64,000 nucleotides of DNA from Mariprofundus aestuarium (GCF_002795805.1 NZ_CP018799.1:1295001-1359000), one strand, 5' to 3'; shown: positions 34,397 through 43,213, counted from the stretch's first letter. Notes: a model not told the origin generated them from the letters alone. Translations and numbers: made by a program.

Positions 34397-35620
34397 ATGC
34401 AGCTACGACGATGGCGGCAAAGTGACATAGTATTTCTGGCTACAGTCAGTGTTGTTCTATTTGCATCGCCTGCTAATGCAGGCTGCACATGGAAGTTTGA
34501 CTGGTATTGCTCCGACTGTGCTAAAATCGGTGGCCAAACTACTGGCACTCATGGCGGTTATGCTTCTGAATCCGCCTGTGAGAGCGCGCGCGATCAGGTA
34601 AAGAGTCCCGTTTCTGCCATGTCCTGTGACCGAGTTGGCTGGTGTGATGAGCCATCTAAACCACCATCTTCGCCACAAACCAATATTGAAAACAGAGGCG
34701 GTAGTTATACCCCTTCACAGCCTGACTACGGAGCCCAGCAGCGAATGGCTGAAGAGAGCCGCCGTCAGGAAGAAGCACGACGTCAGGCGGAACGTGAGAG
34801 AAAAGCCAGGGAGCAACGTGCCTTCGACAAAGCCAAGAGCGATACCCTGAGAACGCTCAAAGGCTCATCGTCGAGTAGCAGCTCCAAAGACCCTGTATCA
34901 ACGCTTAAGCTGAAATCAGGCACCCCAACCTTTAGCATCAAGGGTAACCCTGACGGACAACTTCACCTCAAAAGCCCGAGCGCAGTAAAGCTTAAAAATC
35001 CTGAAAATGCAGTAGCTGATCCATCATTCTTTACTCGACCCAAGGCACGACTGCACATCCGCTATGTGCCCAATCCCATGCAAGCACCGAAAGGCACATG
35101 GTTGCGTTATGTGAAATCAGATCGGGCGAACCTGATTCTGGATGCGCTGGAGATGGGTAAGGGCGACCTTGATAAGGCCATTGGTTATCTGGATGGGCAG
35201 ATCATTCGCCACGGTAGCCATCGAGCTGCATCCAGCGCATTGGGTTATCTGGAAGGCCTGCGCACCTCTTATATCGCTGTCGGAGCCGAATACCGCAAGA
35301 AGTCCAGGAAACAAGGGCAACAGGTGACCGTGGAGTCGAAAGCCTTGTTGCAGGCGATCTTGGCTGCATCTGGGGTGCGCAAATGGCCGGGGCCAACAAA
35401 CCCGAACCCGGCTGCCAAACCTTTGAACCCTGATGACTGGCGAGTCAAACGTGCCAATAAACTGCTCACTGCGCTGAAAGCTGCGCCCGGTGATCTGGAA
35501 AAGAGTTACAAAATCTTACGATCCGACAGGGAGATCATCGTTGCAGCCGATGCGGAATACTATTTGCGCGGTGTCTTCGCCTATTGGGATTTTCTGGCCG
35601 ATCAAGGAGGGAAGAAATGA
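34397..35620 (+). CDS. Exported protein with coiled coil and duplicated helical domain
   Basis: A 407-residue protein. A signal peptide ends at ANA (about residue 28). Then come a Cys-rich segment (about 29-85), a highly charged coiled coil rich in Arg/Glu (about 113-150), a Ser run (SSSSSSS), and a C-terminal region with two related helical units beginning RANLILDALEMGKGDLDKA and RANKLLTALKAAPGDLEKS. I do not recognise the family. GGAG lies nine bases before the ATG. Its stop overlaps the start of the TPR protein (ATGA). It is the first gene of a four-gene coupled set bounded by repeats J and L. Confidence 0.75.
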   Translation: MQLRRWRQSDIVFLATVSVVLFASPANAGCTWKFDWYCSDCAKIGGQTTGTHGGYASESACESARDQVKSPVSAMSCDRVGWCDEPSKPPSSPQTNIENRGGSYTPSQPDYGAQQRMAEESRRQEEARRQAERERKAREQRAFDKAKSDTLRTLKGSSSSSSSKDPVSTLKLKSGTPTFSIKGNPDGQLHLKSPSAVKLKNPENAVADPSFFTRPKARLHIRYVPNPMQAPKGTWLRYVKSDRANLILDALEMGKGDLDKAIGYLDGQIIRHGSHRAASSALGYLEGLRTSYIAVGAEYRKKSRKQGQQVTVESKALLQAILAASGVRKWPGPTNPNPAAKPLNPDDWRVKRANKLLTALKAAPGDLEKSYKILRSDREIIVAADAEYYLRGVFAYWDFLADQGGKK

Positions 35621-36414
35621 AGTTTATCATATCCATGCTGACAGCAACTTTCGTTCTGGGATTTGCCGGAACCTCTTATGCTGATTCTTGTTCATCAGTA
35701 AAACGCGAGATGACTTATGGACGCGTTGCGTTGGAAGCCGCCAAAGATAAGCAGGGTTACATCGAATCTGCCAAACAGTATGAAGCTGCTGTCAAAAAAG
35801 CACACGGCTGTGCAGAGGCCCACTTTAATCTTGGCCTAGTTTATGAAAAAGCCGGAGAATACAAAAAAGCCCTAAACTCGCTTCAACAATACCTCTCTCT
35901 TGCTCCCAATGCAGCGGATGCAGAAAGTGTCCGAGAGAAAACCTACGAACTGGAATACCGGGCACAAAAGGCTGCATTACCTCCGAAAGGTAAATGGGAG
36001 CATCTTTCCGGAAAATGGTGCAGGACAACAGGGCAATGCGAAGGGCAACTTACAACGCAATATTGGAGGGGTGATCTAACGCCTTTCGATGTCAAAGTAT
36101 CAGGAAGTAATATAAAAATTAAGTTCGTTGATAATAATTATAACACTGGATATCAGTGTAGGCGGATAATAACGGATCAATGGGTCGGCACAATTAATGA
36201 TAACGGATCGATGAGAGGTAGTTATGAGAGTATTTCAGAGTGGACAAAAAGTTGCGCTCCATTTGCTGTCGCTAGCTCTATCGTTACCGGCACTTTTATT
36301 GGAAGCCTCTTAGGGCGAGGATCAATCATAGAAATTAAATCAGAGGGAACTAGCGACATTAAAAGCGGCAGCCAAAAGGCAACCGGTACAACATCTCTTA
36401 GGCGTAAAGACTGA
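35617..36414 (+). CDS. Exported TPR protein with C-terminal beta domain
   Basis: A 265-residue protein: signal peptide ending SYA (about residue 22), then DSCSSVKREM and two TPR motifs (AKQYEAAVKKAHGCAEAHFN, LGLVYEKAGEYKKALNSL; about 50-115). After a linker comes a domain opening GKWEHLSGKWCRTTGQCEG, rich in strands, perhaps lipocalin-like. The ATG overlaps the upstream stop. The N-terminal half is clearly homologous to the next gene. Probably periplasmic; function unknown. Confidence 0.78.
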   Translation: MKFIISMLTATFVLGFAGTSYADSCSSVKREMTYGRVALEAAKDKQGYIESAKQYEAAVKKAHGCAEAHFNLGLVYEKAGEYKKALNSLQQYLSLAPNAADAESVREKTYELEYRAQKAALPPKGKWEHLSGKWCRTTGQCEGQLTTQYWRGDLTPFDVKVSGSNIKIKFVDNNYNTGYQCRRIITDQWVGTINDNGSMRGSYESISEWTKSCAPFAVASSIVTGTFIGSLLGRGSIIEIKSEGTSDIKSGSQKATGTTSLRRKD

Positions 36415-36443
36415 TGTTTACTGTGACCTGATCGGAGGTGAGT

Positions 36444-37244
36444 ATGAAAAAGATTCTGAATTTGATGGCACTGTTCTTTGGGATGCTTTTCATAGTACAA
36501 AGCGTGGCATATGCCGATTCATGTTCCAGTGTTGAACGTGAGATGGTTCAGGGCCAGACGGCTGTTGAAGTAGCTAGAAATGACGGTGGTTTCCAAAAGG
36601 CTGCGCGTCTGTTTGAGAAAGCTACCGAAAAAGCCCCCGGCTGCGCTGATGCCTATTATAACCTTGGGCTCGTTTATGAAAAAACTACTGACTATGCCAA
36701 AGCGAAAAAAGCACTGGAGAAATATCTACGGCTAAGCCCTGATGCCAAAGATGCGGCTACAGTTCGTAAACAGATTTATCGACTGGAGTTTCTGGTCAGC
36801 AATAAGGTCGAAGAACAAAAAGCACTGAAAACAGCAGAAGGACGGTTTGTCGATAATGGCGATGGAACGATCAGTGATATACAAACTGGTCTCATGTGGG
36901 CTAAAAAGGATAGTTATGCTGCTACCGGAACATGTATATGGATGGATGCAGCGCAGACTTATGCCCGGGATCTGATAACAGGTGGCCATCAAGACTGGCG
37001 TCCACCCAGCATTAAAGAGCTTCAAAGCATTTACGATGACTCTGAGGGAATCCATGCAATGGATTTTAATGGCTCTCCCCTTCACCTCCCTGCTGTGTTT
37101 GAGCAAGGAGGAGGCTACCGGTACTGGTCATCTGAATTTTCAGGAGATTGTTGTGCCTCTTTTCTGGACTTCAGAAGCAATACAGTTGGGAGGCTTGCCA
37201 GAAGCTTCTGCGATGGATTTGGTGTGCGGGCTGTGCGACCTTGA
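36444..37244 (+). CDS. Exported TPR protein with DUF1566 domain
   Basis: A 266-residue protein: signal peptide ending VAYA, DSCSSVEREM, two TPR motifs (FEKATEKAPGCADAYYNLGL, YAKAKKALEKYLRLSP), then a DUF1566 (Lcl C-terminal) domain with GRFVDNGDGTISDIQTGLMW, DWRPPSIKELQSI, YWSSE and the ending GFGVRAVRP. DUF1566 has a C-type-lectin-like fold and is found in surface or exported proteins. Its N-terminal part duplicates the previous gene with a different C-terminal domain. CGGAGG precedes the ATG. Its stop overlaps the next start. Confidence 0.85.
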   Translation: MKKILNLMALFFGMLFIVQSVAYADSCSSVEREMVQGQTAVEVARNDGGFQKAARLFEKATEKAPGCADAYYNLGLVYEKTTDYAKAKKALEKYLRLSPDAKDAATVRKQIYRLEFLVSNKVEEQKALKTAEGRFVDNGDGTISDIQTGLMWAKKDSYAATGTCIWMDAAQTYARDLITGGHQDWRPPSIKELQSIYDDSEGIHAMDFNGSPLHLPAVFEQGGGYRYWSSEFSGDCCASFLDFRSNTVGRLARSFCDGFGVRAVRP

Positions 37245-37621
37245 ATATAAAAACTGTTTTGAATTCCCTGATCATTGGCTCAATACTTTTAATACTCTAT
37301 GTTTTTGTAGGCCACAATTTTGTGAAATTCTACACGGGTGGCAAAGCAAAAATCATCGAAGCCGGTACGCAAATTAATAAACTTTGCAATACCAACGGGG
37401 CATGCCCCACGACCATGAGTGGATGGCATCCATCATTCAGCAACAGCGAAATATTGTATAAAGATAATATGGTCTATTCTGTCAGCTCTGATGAGGGCAC
37501 TAATAAGGAAAAGAAACATCAAACCTTCAGATTGGTTTACAGCTTCATCATGCCGGATGACTGGTTTGAAGTTCAGGGTGGTGTTGGGGAACCAGTCACT
37601 TCGGGCTGGAAAAGCAGATAG
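37241..37621 (+). CDS. Membrane-anchored small protein
   Basis: A 126-residue protein starting at TTG 37241, whose last three bases with the next A form the TTGA overlap with the DUF1566 stop. One N-terminal helix (about residues 8-26, SLIIGSILLILYVFVG) anchors a soluble domain with two Cys (KLCNTNGACP) and a strand-rich end (FRLVYSFIMPDDWFEVQGGV). No family recognised. The layout suggests an exported domain facing the periplasm, working with the three genes upstream. Confidence 0.6.
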   Translation: MNIKTVLNSLIIGSILLILYVFVGHNFVKFYTGGKAKIIEAGTQINKLCNTNGACPTTMSGWHPSFSNSEILYKDNMVYSVSSDEGTNKEKKHQTFRLVYSFIMPDDWFEVQGGVGEPVTSGWKSR

Positions 37622-37664
37622 ATAGTTCCTATCTTCAAGAAACACTCGGTAAAATCATTTCAGT

Positions 37665-37731
37665 GAATGTCCGCTTTTGGCCGTGAGTCGCCTGTCGTGA
37701 TCGGCAGCAGTCGGCCGTCCTACGACATTCG
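37665..37731 (+). repeat. 67-bp palindrome family, complete copy L
   Basis: GAATGTCCGCTTTTGGCCG, then TGAGTCGCCTGTCGTGATCG, then CGGCCGTCCTACGACATTCG. It is 67 bp, as is reconstituted copy C. It closes the accessory block; core genes follow. Confidence 0.92.
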
Positions 37732-37793
37732 TGAGTGCCGGCAACCGACAAGATCACATCATTTGACTGATTAATGCATCCGAACTGTTCGCA

Positions 37794-38963
37794 TTACGCT
37801 CCGGCGGGAAAACCTACCTTATCAAGACTAACTACGGGGCGGTTTACCCGGAAATCGGAGAGATCAATTGAGGGGGCTTCACCCAAGATCCAGCGGCTCA
37901 TGATATCGGCAGTGCCGGGGGCAAGGGCTACGCCATTGCGGTAGTGGCCGGTGGCTACAAACAGGCCGGGATGGCCATCTACAGGGCCGAGATAAGGCAT
38001 GCCGTCGGGACTGCCCGGACGGAACCCCATCCACTGCTCGATAACCTCAGCATCTTTCAACCCCGGTGTAATGCGATACGTGGCTTCCAGCAGGTTGTTC
38101 ACGACTGATTCAGTAGTGCCTGGTTGGAAGCCGACTCGCTCCATGCTGGCACCAACGAGAATATGGCCGTCAATACGGGGAACCAGATAGACATCGTCAT
38201 GTTTGATGATGTGTTTCACTTTACCCGGTTCATCTTTGAGCAGCACGACCTGCCCTTTCACAGGTTCCACCGGCAGCTCAAGGCCGATCTGGCGGGCAAA
38301 TTCCCCGCTCCAGCTGCCAGCTGCGAGCAACACGGCATCCACTTCAATGGTTTCACCACCCGCAAGCTCTACACTTGAGACATCACCCATCCCGTTTTTA
38401 CCGACAGCGATCACCTCGGCCTGTTCGCGGATCGGAACCTGAGCGTTTGCCAGAGCCTGTTTAACCGCGGCCAGCAGGCGCGGATTACGTACCTGCCCTA
38501 CTTCCGGCCATAGCAGTGAGCCTTCAACCTGACTGCTCATGGTCGACTCAAATTCACATGTCTGCCTGGAATCCAGCTCTTCAACCTTCCAGCCGAATCG
38601 TTCCGACCAGGCCAGTGCATCCTCACGATGGTGAATGCGATCATCTGCGAACATTGGAATCATCAGGCCACACGATTGCCACTCAGTTTTCAGCCCACTC
38701 TGCTCTTCCAGCATAGCATTCATTTCAGGAAACATGGAGAGGCTGGTATCCACAAGATGCGTAAAGCTGTCTGGGTAGAGCCATGGGTGAATCGGACAGA
38801 GAATACCGGCACCGGCCCAGCTTGATTCACGGCCCGCATTGCCTTTTTCGAGTATGATGGGCTTAGCGCCAAGGCGATGCAGATAGAGCGCGGTCAGGCA
38901 GCCAATAACGCCACCACCAACCACAGCTACACGTTTACCACTACCCTGTTTAAAACTGGCCAC
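37794..38963 (-). CDS. thiO: Glycine oxidase ThiO-like FAD oxidoreductase
   Basis: A 389-residue protein with the FAD-binding VAVVGGGVIGCLTALYLHRLG, then ESSWAGAGIL and the C-terminal DAO signature MGFRPGSPDGMPYLG and ATGHYRNGVALAP. ThiO oxidises glycine to iminoglycine for the thiazole ring of thiamine. Other members of the DAO family (glycine/D-amino acid oxidases) are possible, as no other thi gene is in the window. It starts with GTG 38963 behind GGGGAGAG and is divergent from hpnC. Confidence 0.85.
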   Translation of the reverse strand: MASFKQGSGKRVAVVGGGVIGCLTALYLHRLGAKPIILEKGNAGRESSWAGAGILCPIHPWLYPDSFTHLVDTSLSMFPEMNAMLEEQSGLKTEWQSCGLMIPMFADDRIHHREDALAWSERFGWKVEELDSRQTCEFESTMSSQVEGSLLWPEVGQVRNPRLLAAVKQALANAQVPIREQAEVIAVGKNGMGDVSSVELAGGETIEVDAVLLAAGSWSGEFARQIGLELPVEPVKGQVVLLKDEPGKVKHIIKHDDVYLVPRIDGHILVGASMERVGFQPGTTESVVNNLLEATYRITPGLKDAEVIEQWMGFRPGSPDGMPYLGPVDGHPGLFVATGHYRNGVALAPGTADIMSRWILGEAPSIDLSDFRVNRPVVSLDKVGFPAGA

Positions 38964-39031
38964 GAAACTCTCCCCGGATAAATCGTTCTAATGGACTTGC
39001 GGAATCTGTGTTGCATTGCCACCATGCCGCC

Positions 39032-39940
39032 ATGCAAGCCTCTATAGGCCAGCCGATGCAGCTAGCGCAAGCTTATCAACATTGTCTGGGTATCGCACGA
39101 AACCACTATGAGAACTTCCCGACAGCATCCAAATTGCTGCGCGCTGACCTGCGCCCTGCTGTTGCTGCGATTTATGCATTTGCCCGTCACGCCGATGATT
39201 TGGCCGATGAGGGGGATGCAACGGGTGAAACCAGAATCAAGCAGCTCGATGCATGGGAAACCCTGCTGGAGCGCTGTGAGTCAGATGAAACCATTGATCA
39301 CCCTGTCTTCATGGCGCTCGGTGATGCGGTAAGAAAACATCAGCTTCCCATTGAGGAGCTGCACAACCTGCTCATCGCATTTCGCATGGATGTTACGATC
39401 CATGCATACTCAAGCTTTGATGAACTACGCTTTTACTGCAAACACTCAGCCAATCCGGTCGGGCGTCTGATGCTTGCGCTGCATGGTGTTGACAGTTCTG
39501 AAGCGGTTCGCTGTTCAGATAGTATCTGCACTGCACTACAGTTGATTAACTTCTGGCAGGATCTGAGTGTCGACCTGCCCAGAGGTCGCTGCTACCTGCC
39601 TCAAACATGGCTGCAGGAGTCAGGGCTAAACAGTCAGGATATGCTGGGTGGAAATATCAGCTTAGAAAAACTGCAGCCGGTTTTGAAGCATGCGCTGCAA
39701 ACCACCTCAGACCTTCTTGAGGATGGTGTAGCCCTGCTGCCTATGCTGCCTTTCCGCCTTCGCCTTCAGATTGCTGCCACCATCCATGGTGGGCGCCGCA
39801 TGCTGGGCAAGATTGAGAAGGTGACTCAGCCCATGGAGGAACGCGCCTCACTCTCCAGCGGTGAATGGAAAACCCTGCTGTTACCCGTGTTAAAGGATAC
39901 GCTTTTCCCTGCATTCGCAATCAAAAGGAAACCTGCATGA
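39032..39940 (+). CDS. hpnC: Squalene biosynthesis protein HpnC
   Basis: A 302-residue trans-isoprenyl diphosphate synthase-type protein with HYENFPTASKLLRADLRPAV and the Asp-rich ARHADDLADEG, then INFWQDLSVDLPRGRCYLP. HpnC acts with HpnD and HpnE to make squalene from farnesyl diphosphate, converting presqualene diphosphate to hydroxysqualene. The start is uncertain: GTG 39008, ATG 39032 and ATG 39056 are all possible, with no strong ribosome site. Its stop overlaps hpnD by ATGA. Confidence 0.9.
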   Translation: MQASIGQPMQLAQAYQHCLGIARNHYENFPTASKLLRADLRPAVAAIYAFARHADDLADEGDATGETRIKQLDAWETLLERCESDETIDHPVFMALGDAVRKHQLPIEELHNLLIAFRMDVTIHAYSSFDELRFYCKHSANPVGRLMLALHGVDSSEAVRCSDSICTALQLINFWQDLSVDLPRGRCYLPQTWLQESGLNSQDMLGGNISLEKLQPVLKHALQTTSDLLEDGVALLPMLPFRLRLQIAATIHGGRRMLGKIEKVTQPMEERASLSSGEWKTLLLPVLKDTLFPAFAIKRKPA

Positions 39941-40812
39941 CCCCCGAACAGTACTGTCGCAACAAAACCCGTGGCTCCGGCTCCTCCTTCTTCTATGCAT
40001 TCCTGTTTCTGGGCGAGGAACAGCGCCGGGCCATGATGGCGCTCTACGCCTTCTGCCGAGAGGTGGACGACATCGCTGATGAGGTAAAGGAGCAGGAGGT
40101 TGCCCTCTCCAAGTTAGCTTTCTGGCGTGAAGAGGTTTCATGCGCATTCAATGGCAAACCACAGCATCCGGTCGGCAGGGAGCTTGCATGGGCTTCTCAG
40201 CACTTTCCGATTGATGAGGAGCTGCTGGTTGAGGTTATCGATGGCATGCTGATGGACGTAAGGCGGCAGCCGATCCTCAAACATGCAGATCTGTCGCTTT
40301 ATGCTTACCGGGTTGCCGGGGCTGTGGGGCTGCTGACCATTGAGGTGTTTGGCTATCAGAGTCGGAAAAGTCGTGATTTTGCCACCTCGCTTGGCGAAGC
40401 GCTGCAGCTGACCAATATTCTCAGGGATGTGGCAACAGATGCCAAAATTGGCCGCATCTACTTCCCGCAGGAAGAGCGCATTCGCCACCGCGTCAGTGAC
40501 CAGGATTTCAAGGATGGCAATATGAGCGAAGGCATGCGCAACCTGCTGCATGATTATGCCGACAGGGCTGAAGGTGCTTACCGTAAAGCACTTGAAAACC
40601 TCACCGATGAGGATAGAGAAAGCCTTCGCCCCTCCATTTTGATGGGTACGATCTATTACACCTACCTGCAACGCTTGCGTGAAGTGGATTTCGATGTCTG
40701 GCAGAAGCCGGTGCATGTTCTTCCCCTGCGCAAGATCTGGACGGCATGGAAAACGTGGCGTTATGAATCCAACGCTGCGAAGAAAAATATGCCACTGCGG
40801 CTGGAGTTCTAA
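39937..40812 (+). CDS. hpnD: Presqualene diphosphate synthase HpnD
   Basis: A 291-residue protein with SGSSFFYAFLFLGEEQRRAM, Asp-rich REVDDIADEV and TNILRDVATDAKIGRIYFP, the two magnesium-binding motifs of squalene/phytoene synthases. It condenses two farnesyl diphosphates to presqualene diphosphate. AAGGAAA precedes the ATG, which overlaps the hpnC stop. Confidence 0.93.
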   Translation: MTPEQYCRNKTRGSGSSFFYAFLFLGEEQRRAMMALYAFCREVDDIADEVKEQEVALSKLAFWREEVSCAFNGKPQHPVGRELAWASQHFPIDEELLVEVIDGMLMDVRRQPILKHADLSLYAYRVAGAVGLLTIEVFGYQSRKSRDFATSLGEALQLTNILRDVATDAKIGRIYFPQEERIRHRVSDQDFKDGNMSEGMRNLLHDYADRAEGAYRKALENLTDEDRESLRPSILMGTIYYTYLQRLREVDFDVWQKPVHVLPLRKIWTAWKTWRYESNAAKKNMPLRLEF

Positions 40813-42064
40813 CATCTCTTCAGTAGCAGTAGTCGGTGGTGGACTCTGCGGCCTGACAGCTGCCATTCGTCTGGCTGAGTTAGGTGTTCCCGTCATCCTG
40901 TTTGAGGCTGCCCCTAAATTAGGTGGCCGAACCCGCTCCTTTTTAGATTCAACGGTATCCGAGCTGTGTGATAACGGACCTCACCTACTGGTTGGCGCCT
41001 ACACTTCTACGGAACGACTGCTAAATGATTGCGGAGCATCACATGCCATTAACTGGCAGAGATCACTGCAACTGCCCTGCTGGGAGAAAGAGCGCGGCTC
41101 CTTCTCATTAACGCCGAGCCGCTGGCTTCCCCTGCCATTGGCCCTGCCACTGGCAGTTTCCAGGATGCCGGGGCATGGTTTGAACTCAGCTTTGGCGATG
41201 CTAAGGATCGGCCTCTCCACCTCTTCTCCAGTAGAGACTGGGAGTTCTGTCTCAGAATGGATGAAGAAGCTCGGTGTCCCAAAGGCCATGATTCGCGATA
41301 TGATCGAACCGCTCTGCCTGGGAGCAATGAATGAGCAGATCGACACTGCTTCTGCAGCCTCTTTTCTCCAGGTTCTGAAAGAGAGTTTTGCAACGCACAA
41401 ATCTGCGCGACTTGGCTGGTTTAACGCATCACTGGATGAAGCTCTGATAGACCCACTGGTCAAACATGCCGAAAGTCTTGGCGTAAAAATTAATACTTCA
41501 TGCCGAATCCGGCGTATCGAAACCGATGGCAGTGAAGCTTCTATCGATGGCGAAACTTTTAAGCGGGTCATTCTTGCGCTGCCAGCTTACGCCACGGATA
41601 GAGTTCTGAATCGTGACACACAATCTCCTACGGAGATGATCACCAACCTGCATCTCTGGCTGGACCAGCCGATCTCTTTCAATGGCCCCTTCATTGGTGG
41701 TATTGGCACTGCTGGGGAGTGGTTCTTCGATGTTTCCAGCCAGATGCGTGAAAGTGGCCCGCTACAGCATCTCTGCGTTGTAATCAGTGCCGATCGGATC
41801 AAGATATCAGAGGCAGAGCTTCTGCAAACCTTGAGTCATGAGATCGAACAGATATGCGGCAGACCTGTTTCTCCGGTTCATCATCGCCTTGTCCGTGAAA
41901 AGCGGGCAACAGTTCTTGTTCGGCCTCACACTCAGCAGAAACTTCCGGCCTGGCTCATTGATGCCTCCGAGCGCCCTGCTCCCGGTGAATTGCCTGCAAC
42001 CATTGAAATGGCTGTTCGTCGCGGTGAAAAAGCTGCAAATCAATGCGTAAACAGCCTTCTTTAA
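40763..42064 (+). CDS. hpnE: Hydroxysqualene dehydroxylase HpnE
   Basis: A 433-residue FAD-dependent amine oxidase-fold protein: VAVVGGGLCGLTAAIRLAE, then LFEAAPKLGGRTRSF and DNGPHLLVGAY. HpnE reduces hydroxysqualene to squalene, the last step of the set. The only reasonable in-frame ATG (40763) lies 50 bases inside hpnD, so the genes overlap. No squalene-hopene cyclase gene is in the window. The product feeds hopanoid or similar lipid synthesis. Confidence 0.9.
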   Translation: MNPTLRRKICHCGWSSNISSVAVVGGGLCGLTAAIRLAELGVPVILFEAAPKLGGRTRSFLDSTVSELCDNGPHLLVGAYTSTERLLNDCGASHAINWQRSLQLPCWEKERGSFSLTPSRWLPLPLALPLAVSRMPGHGLNSALAMLRIGLSTSSPVETGSSVSEWMKKLGVPKAMIRDMIEPLCLGAMNEQIDTASAASFLQVLKESFATHKSARLGWFNASLDEALIDPLVKHAESLGVKINTSCRIRRIETDGSEASIDGETFKRVILALPAYATDRVLNRDTQSPTEMITNLHLWLDQPISFNGPFIGGIGTAGEWFFDVSSQMRESGPLQHLCVVISADRIKISEAELLQTLSHEIEQICGRPVSPVHHRLVREKRATVLVRPHTQQKLPAWLIDASERPAPGELPATIEMAVRRGEKAANQCVNSLL

Positions 42065-42190
42065 CGCTTTTATCCACTCCCATAGATCCATAACCCTATT
42101 TATTGAAATTTAGCTTACTCAGCTCAAAATAACTCAACGCAATCTACGTAAAGTGCTGTTTTGAATGAACTATTACAATATGCATATTTT

Positions 42191-42281
42191 TTATGCACAT
42201 TACTCAACCCCTCACTGCGATGGTAACAGGTAACGGCAAGCACCTTTCATCCACAAAGTTATCCACAGTTTCTGTGGATAT
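42191..42281. other. DnaA-box cluster in AT-rich gap
   Basis: The 302-base gap 42065-42366 holds TTATGCACA (42191-42199), TCATCCACA (42247-42255, one mismatch), TTATCCACA (42259-42267, perfect) and, inverted, TGTGGATAT (42273-42281, one mismatch). A further TTATCCACT lies at 42070-42078. AT-rich sequence (42160-42195) adjoins. This is the look of a DnaA-binding locus, either an origin or a regulatory/titration site. Confidence 0.6.
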
Positions 42282-42366
42282 CACCACAAGCCTTTCAATA
42301 AGCTCCATTTAAGGCTGAAAACATCCATTCTTGCGCTATGGGAAATGGGTTTTATGATTAGAGCTT

Positions 42367-43020
42367 ATGAGCAAACCGTTTCGTAACCCAACCCTTGCAG
42401 ACAATGTTATCGGCGAAATTGACAGAGCGCTGAACAACATCTTCTGCAAGCAGCCAACATCGCGTTTATACCCTGCATCACAGGCTCCTGAAGAGCCAAC
42501 CCCCATGAGTACTGAGCAGAAACGACATGCGGCTGGTCTAATGCGCGTAAATCACTCAGGTGAAATGGCTGCACAGGCGCTCTATCAGGGGCAGAGCCTG
42601 ACGGCACGAGACCCCAAACTGGTTGAGAAACTCAAACACGCATCCATTGAGGAAAGCGACCACCTGAACTGGTGCAGAAACAGGCTTGAAGAACTTGGTG
42701 AGCGCCCTTCCCTGTTTGACCCGCTCTGGTATGCGGGCTCATTTGCCATCGGCATGGCAGCAGGCATTGCTGGTGATCGCTGGAACCTCGGTTTTCTCGC
42801 TGAAACTGAACATCAGGTCGTCCGCCATCTCGACAGCCATCTGGCAAGTCTGCCTGAAAACGACACACGCAGCAGAGCCATCGTGGAGCAGATGAAAATC
42901 GATGAGCAGGGCCATGCGGAACTGGCTGAAGATCTCGGTGCAGCCGAACTGCCCAAACCTGCCAAGCAGGTGATGAAACTGACCTCAAAGATTATGACTA
43001 CTATCGCTGAAAAGATCTGA
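42367..43020 (+). CDS. coq7: Ubiquinone biosynthesis di-iron hydroxylase Coq7
   Basis: A 217-residue protein of the ferritin-like di-iron family with the carboxylate/His pattern NHSGEMAAQALY, EESDHLNWC, ETEHQVVRH and DEQGHAE. It hydroxylates 5-demethoxyubiquinol in ubiquinone synthesis and needs oxygen, which fits a microaerobic or aerobic host. It lies after the DnaA-box gap and before the yebC relic. Confidence 0.94.
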   Translation: MSKPFRNPTLADNVIGEIDRALNNIFCKQPTSRLYPASQAPEEPTPMSTEQKRHAAGLMRVNHSGEMAAQALYQGQSLTARDPKLVEKLKHASIEESDHLNWCRNRLEELGERPSLFDPLWYAGSFAIGMAAGIAGDRWNLGFLAETEHQVVRHLDSHLASLPENDTRSRAIVEQMKIDEQGHAELAEDLGAAELPKPAKQVMKLTSKIMTTIAEKI

Positions 43021-43111
43021 CTTTTACTGATACCTGAAAAATAATCAGCCATGACGGTGCTGAGCTACGCTGCTATGGTTTGAATCGATTTTATTGAGAG
43101 GTGCAGGCTTC

Positions 43112-43213
43112 ATGTCAGGACATAGCAGACGCTCCAGTATCAAGCATGAGAATGCAGCGACAGGTGCTGGTTATGGCACTTCTGATACGGTGATGAAGTT
43201 GATCAGCCGGTGA
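43112..43213 (+). pseudogene. 33-codon relic of yebC
   Basis: MSGHSRRSSIKHENAATGAG then YGTSDTVMKLISR and stop. The pattern M-x-G-H-S-x-x-x-x-I-K-H-x-x-A-A-x-x-A-x-x-G...K-L-I is the N-terminus of YebC/TACO1 proteins (about 240 residues), and yebC is typically just upstream of ruvC, as here. About 200 codons are missing. A GAGAGG site precedes the ATG, and its TGA overlaps the ruvC GTG, so it may survive as a translated leader for ruvC. Confidence 0.75.
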
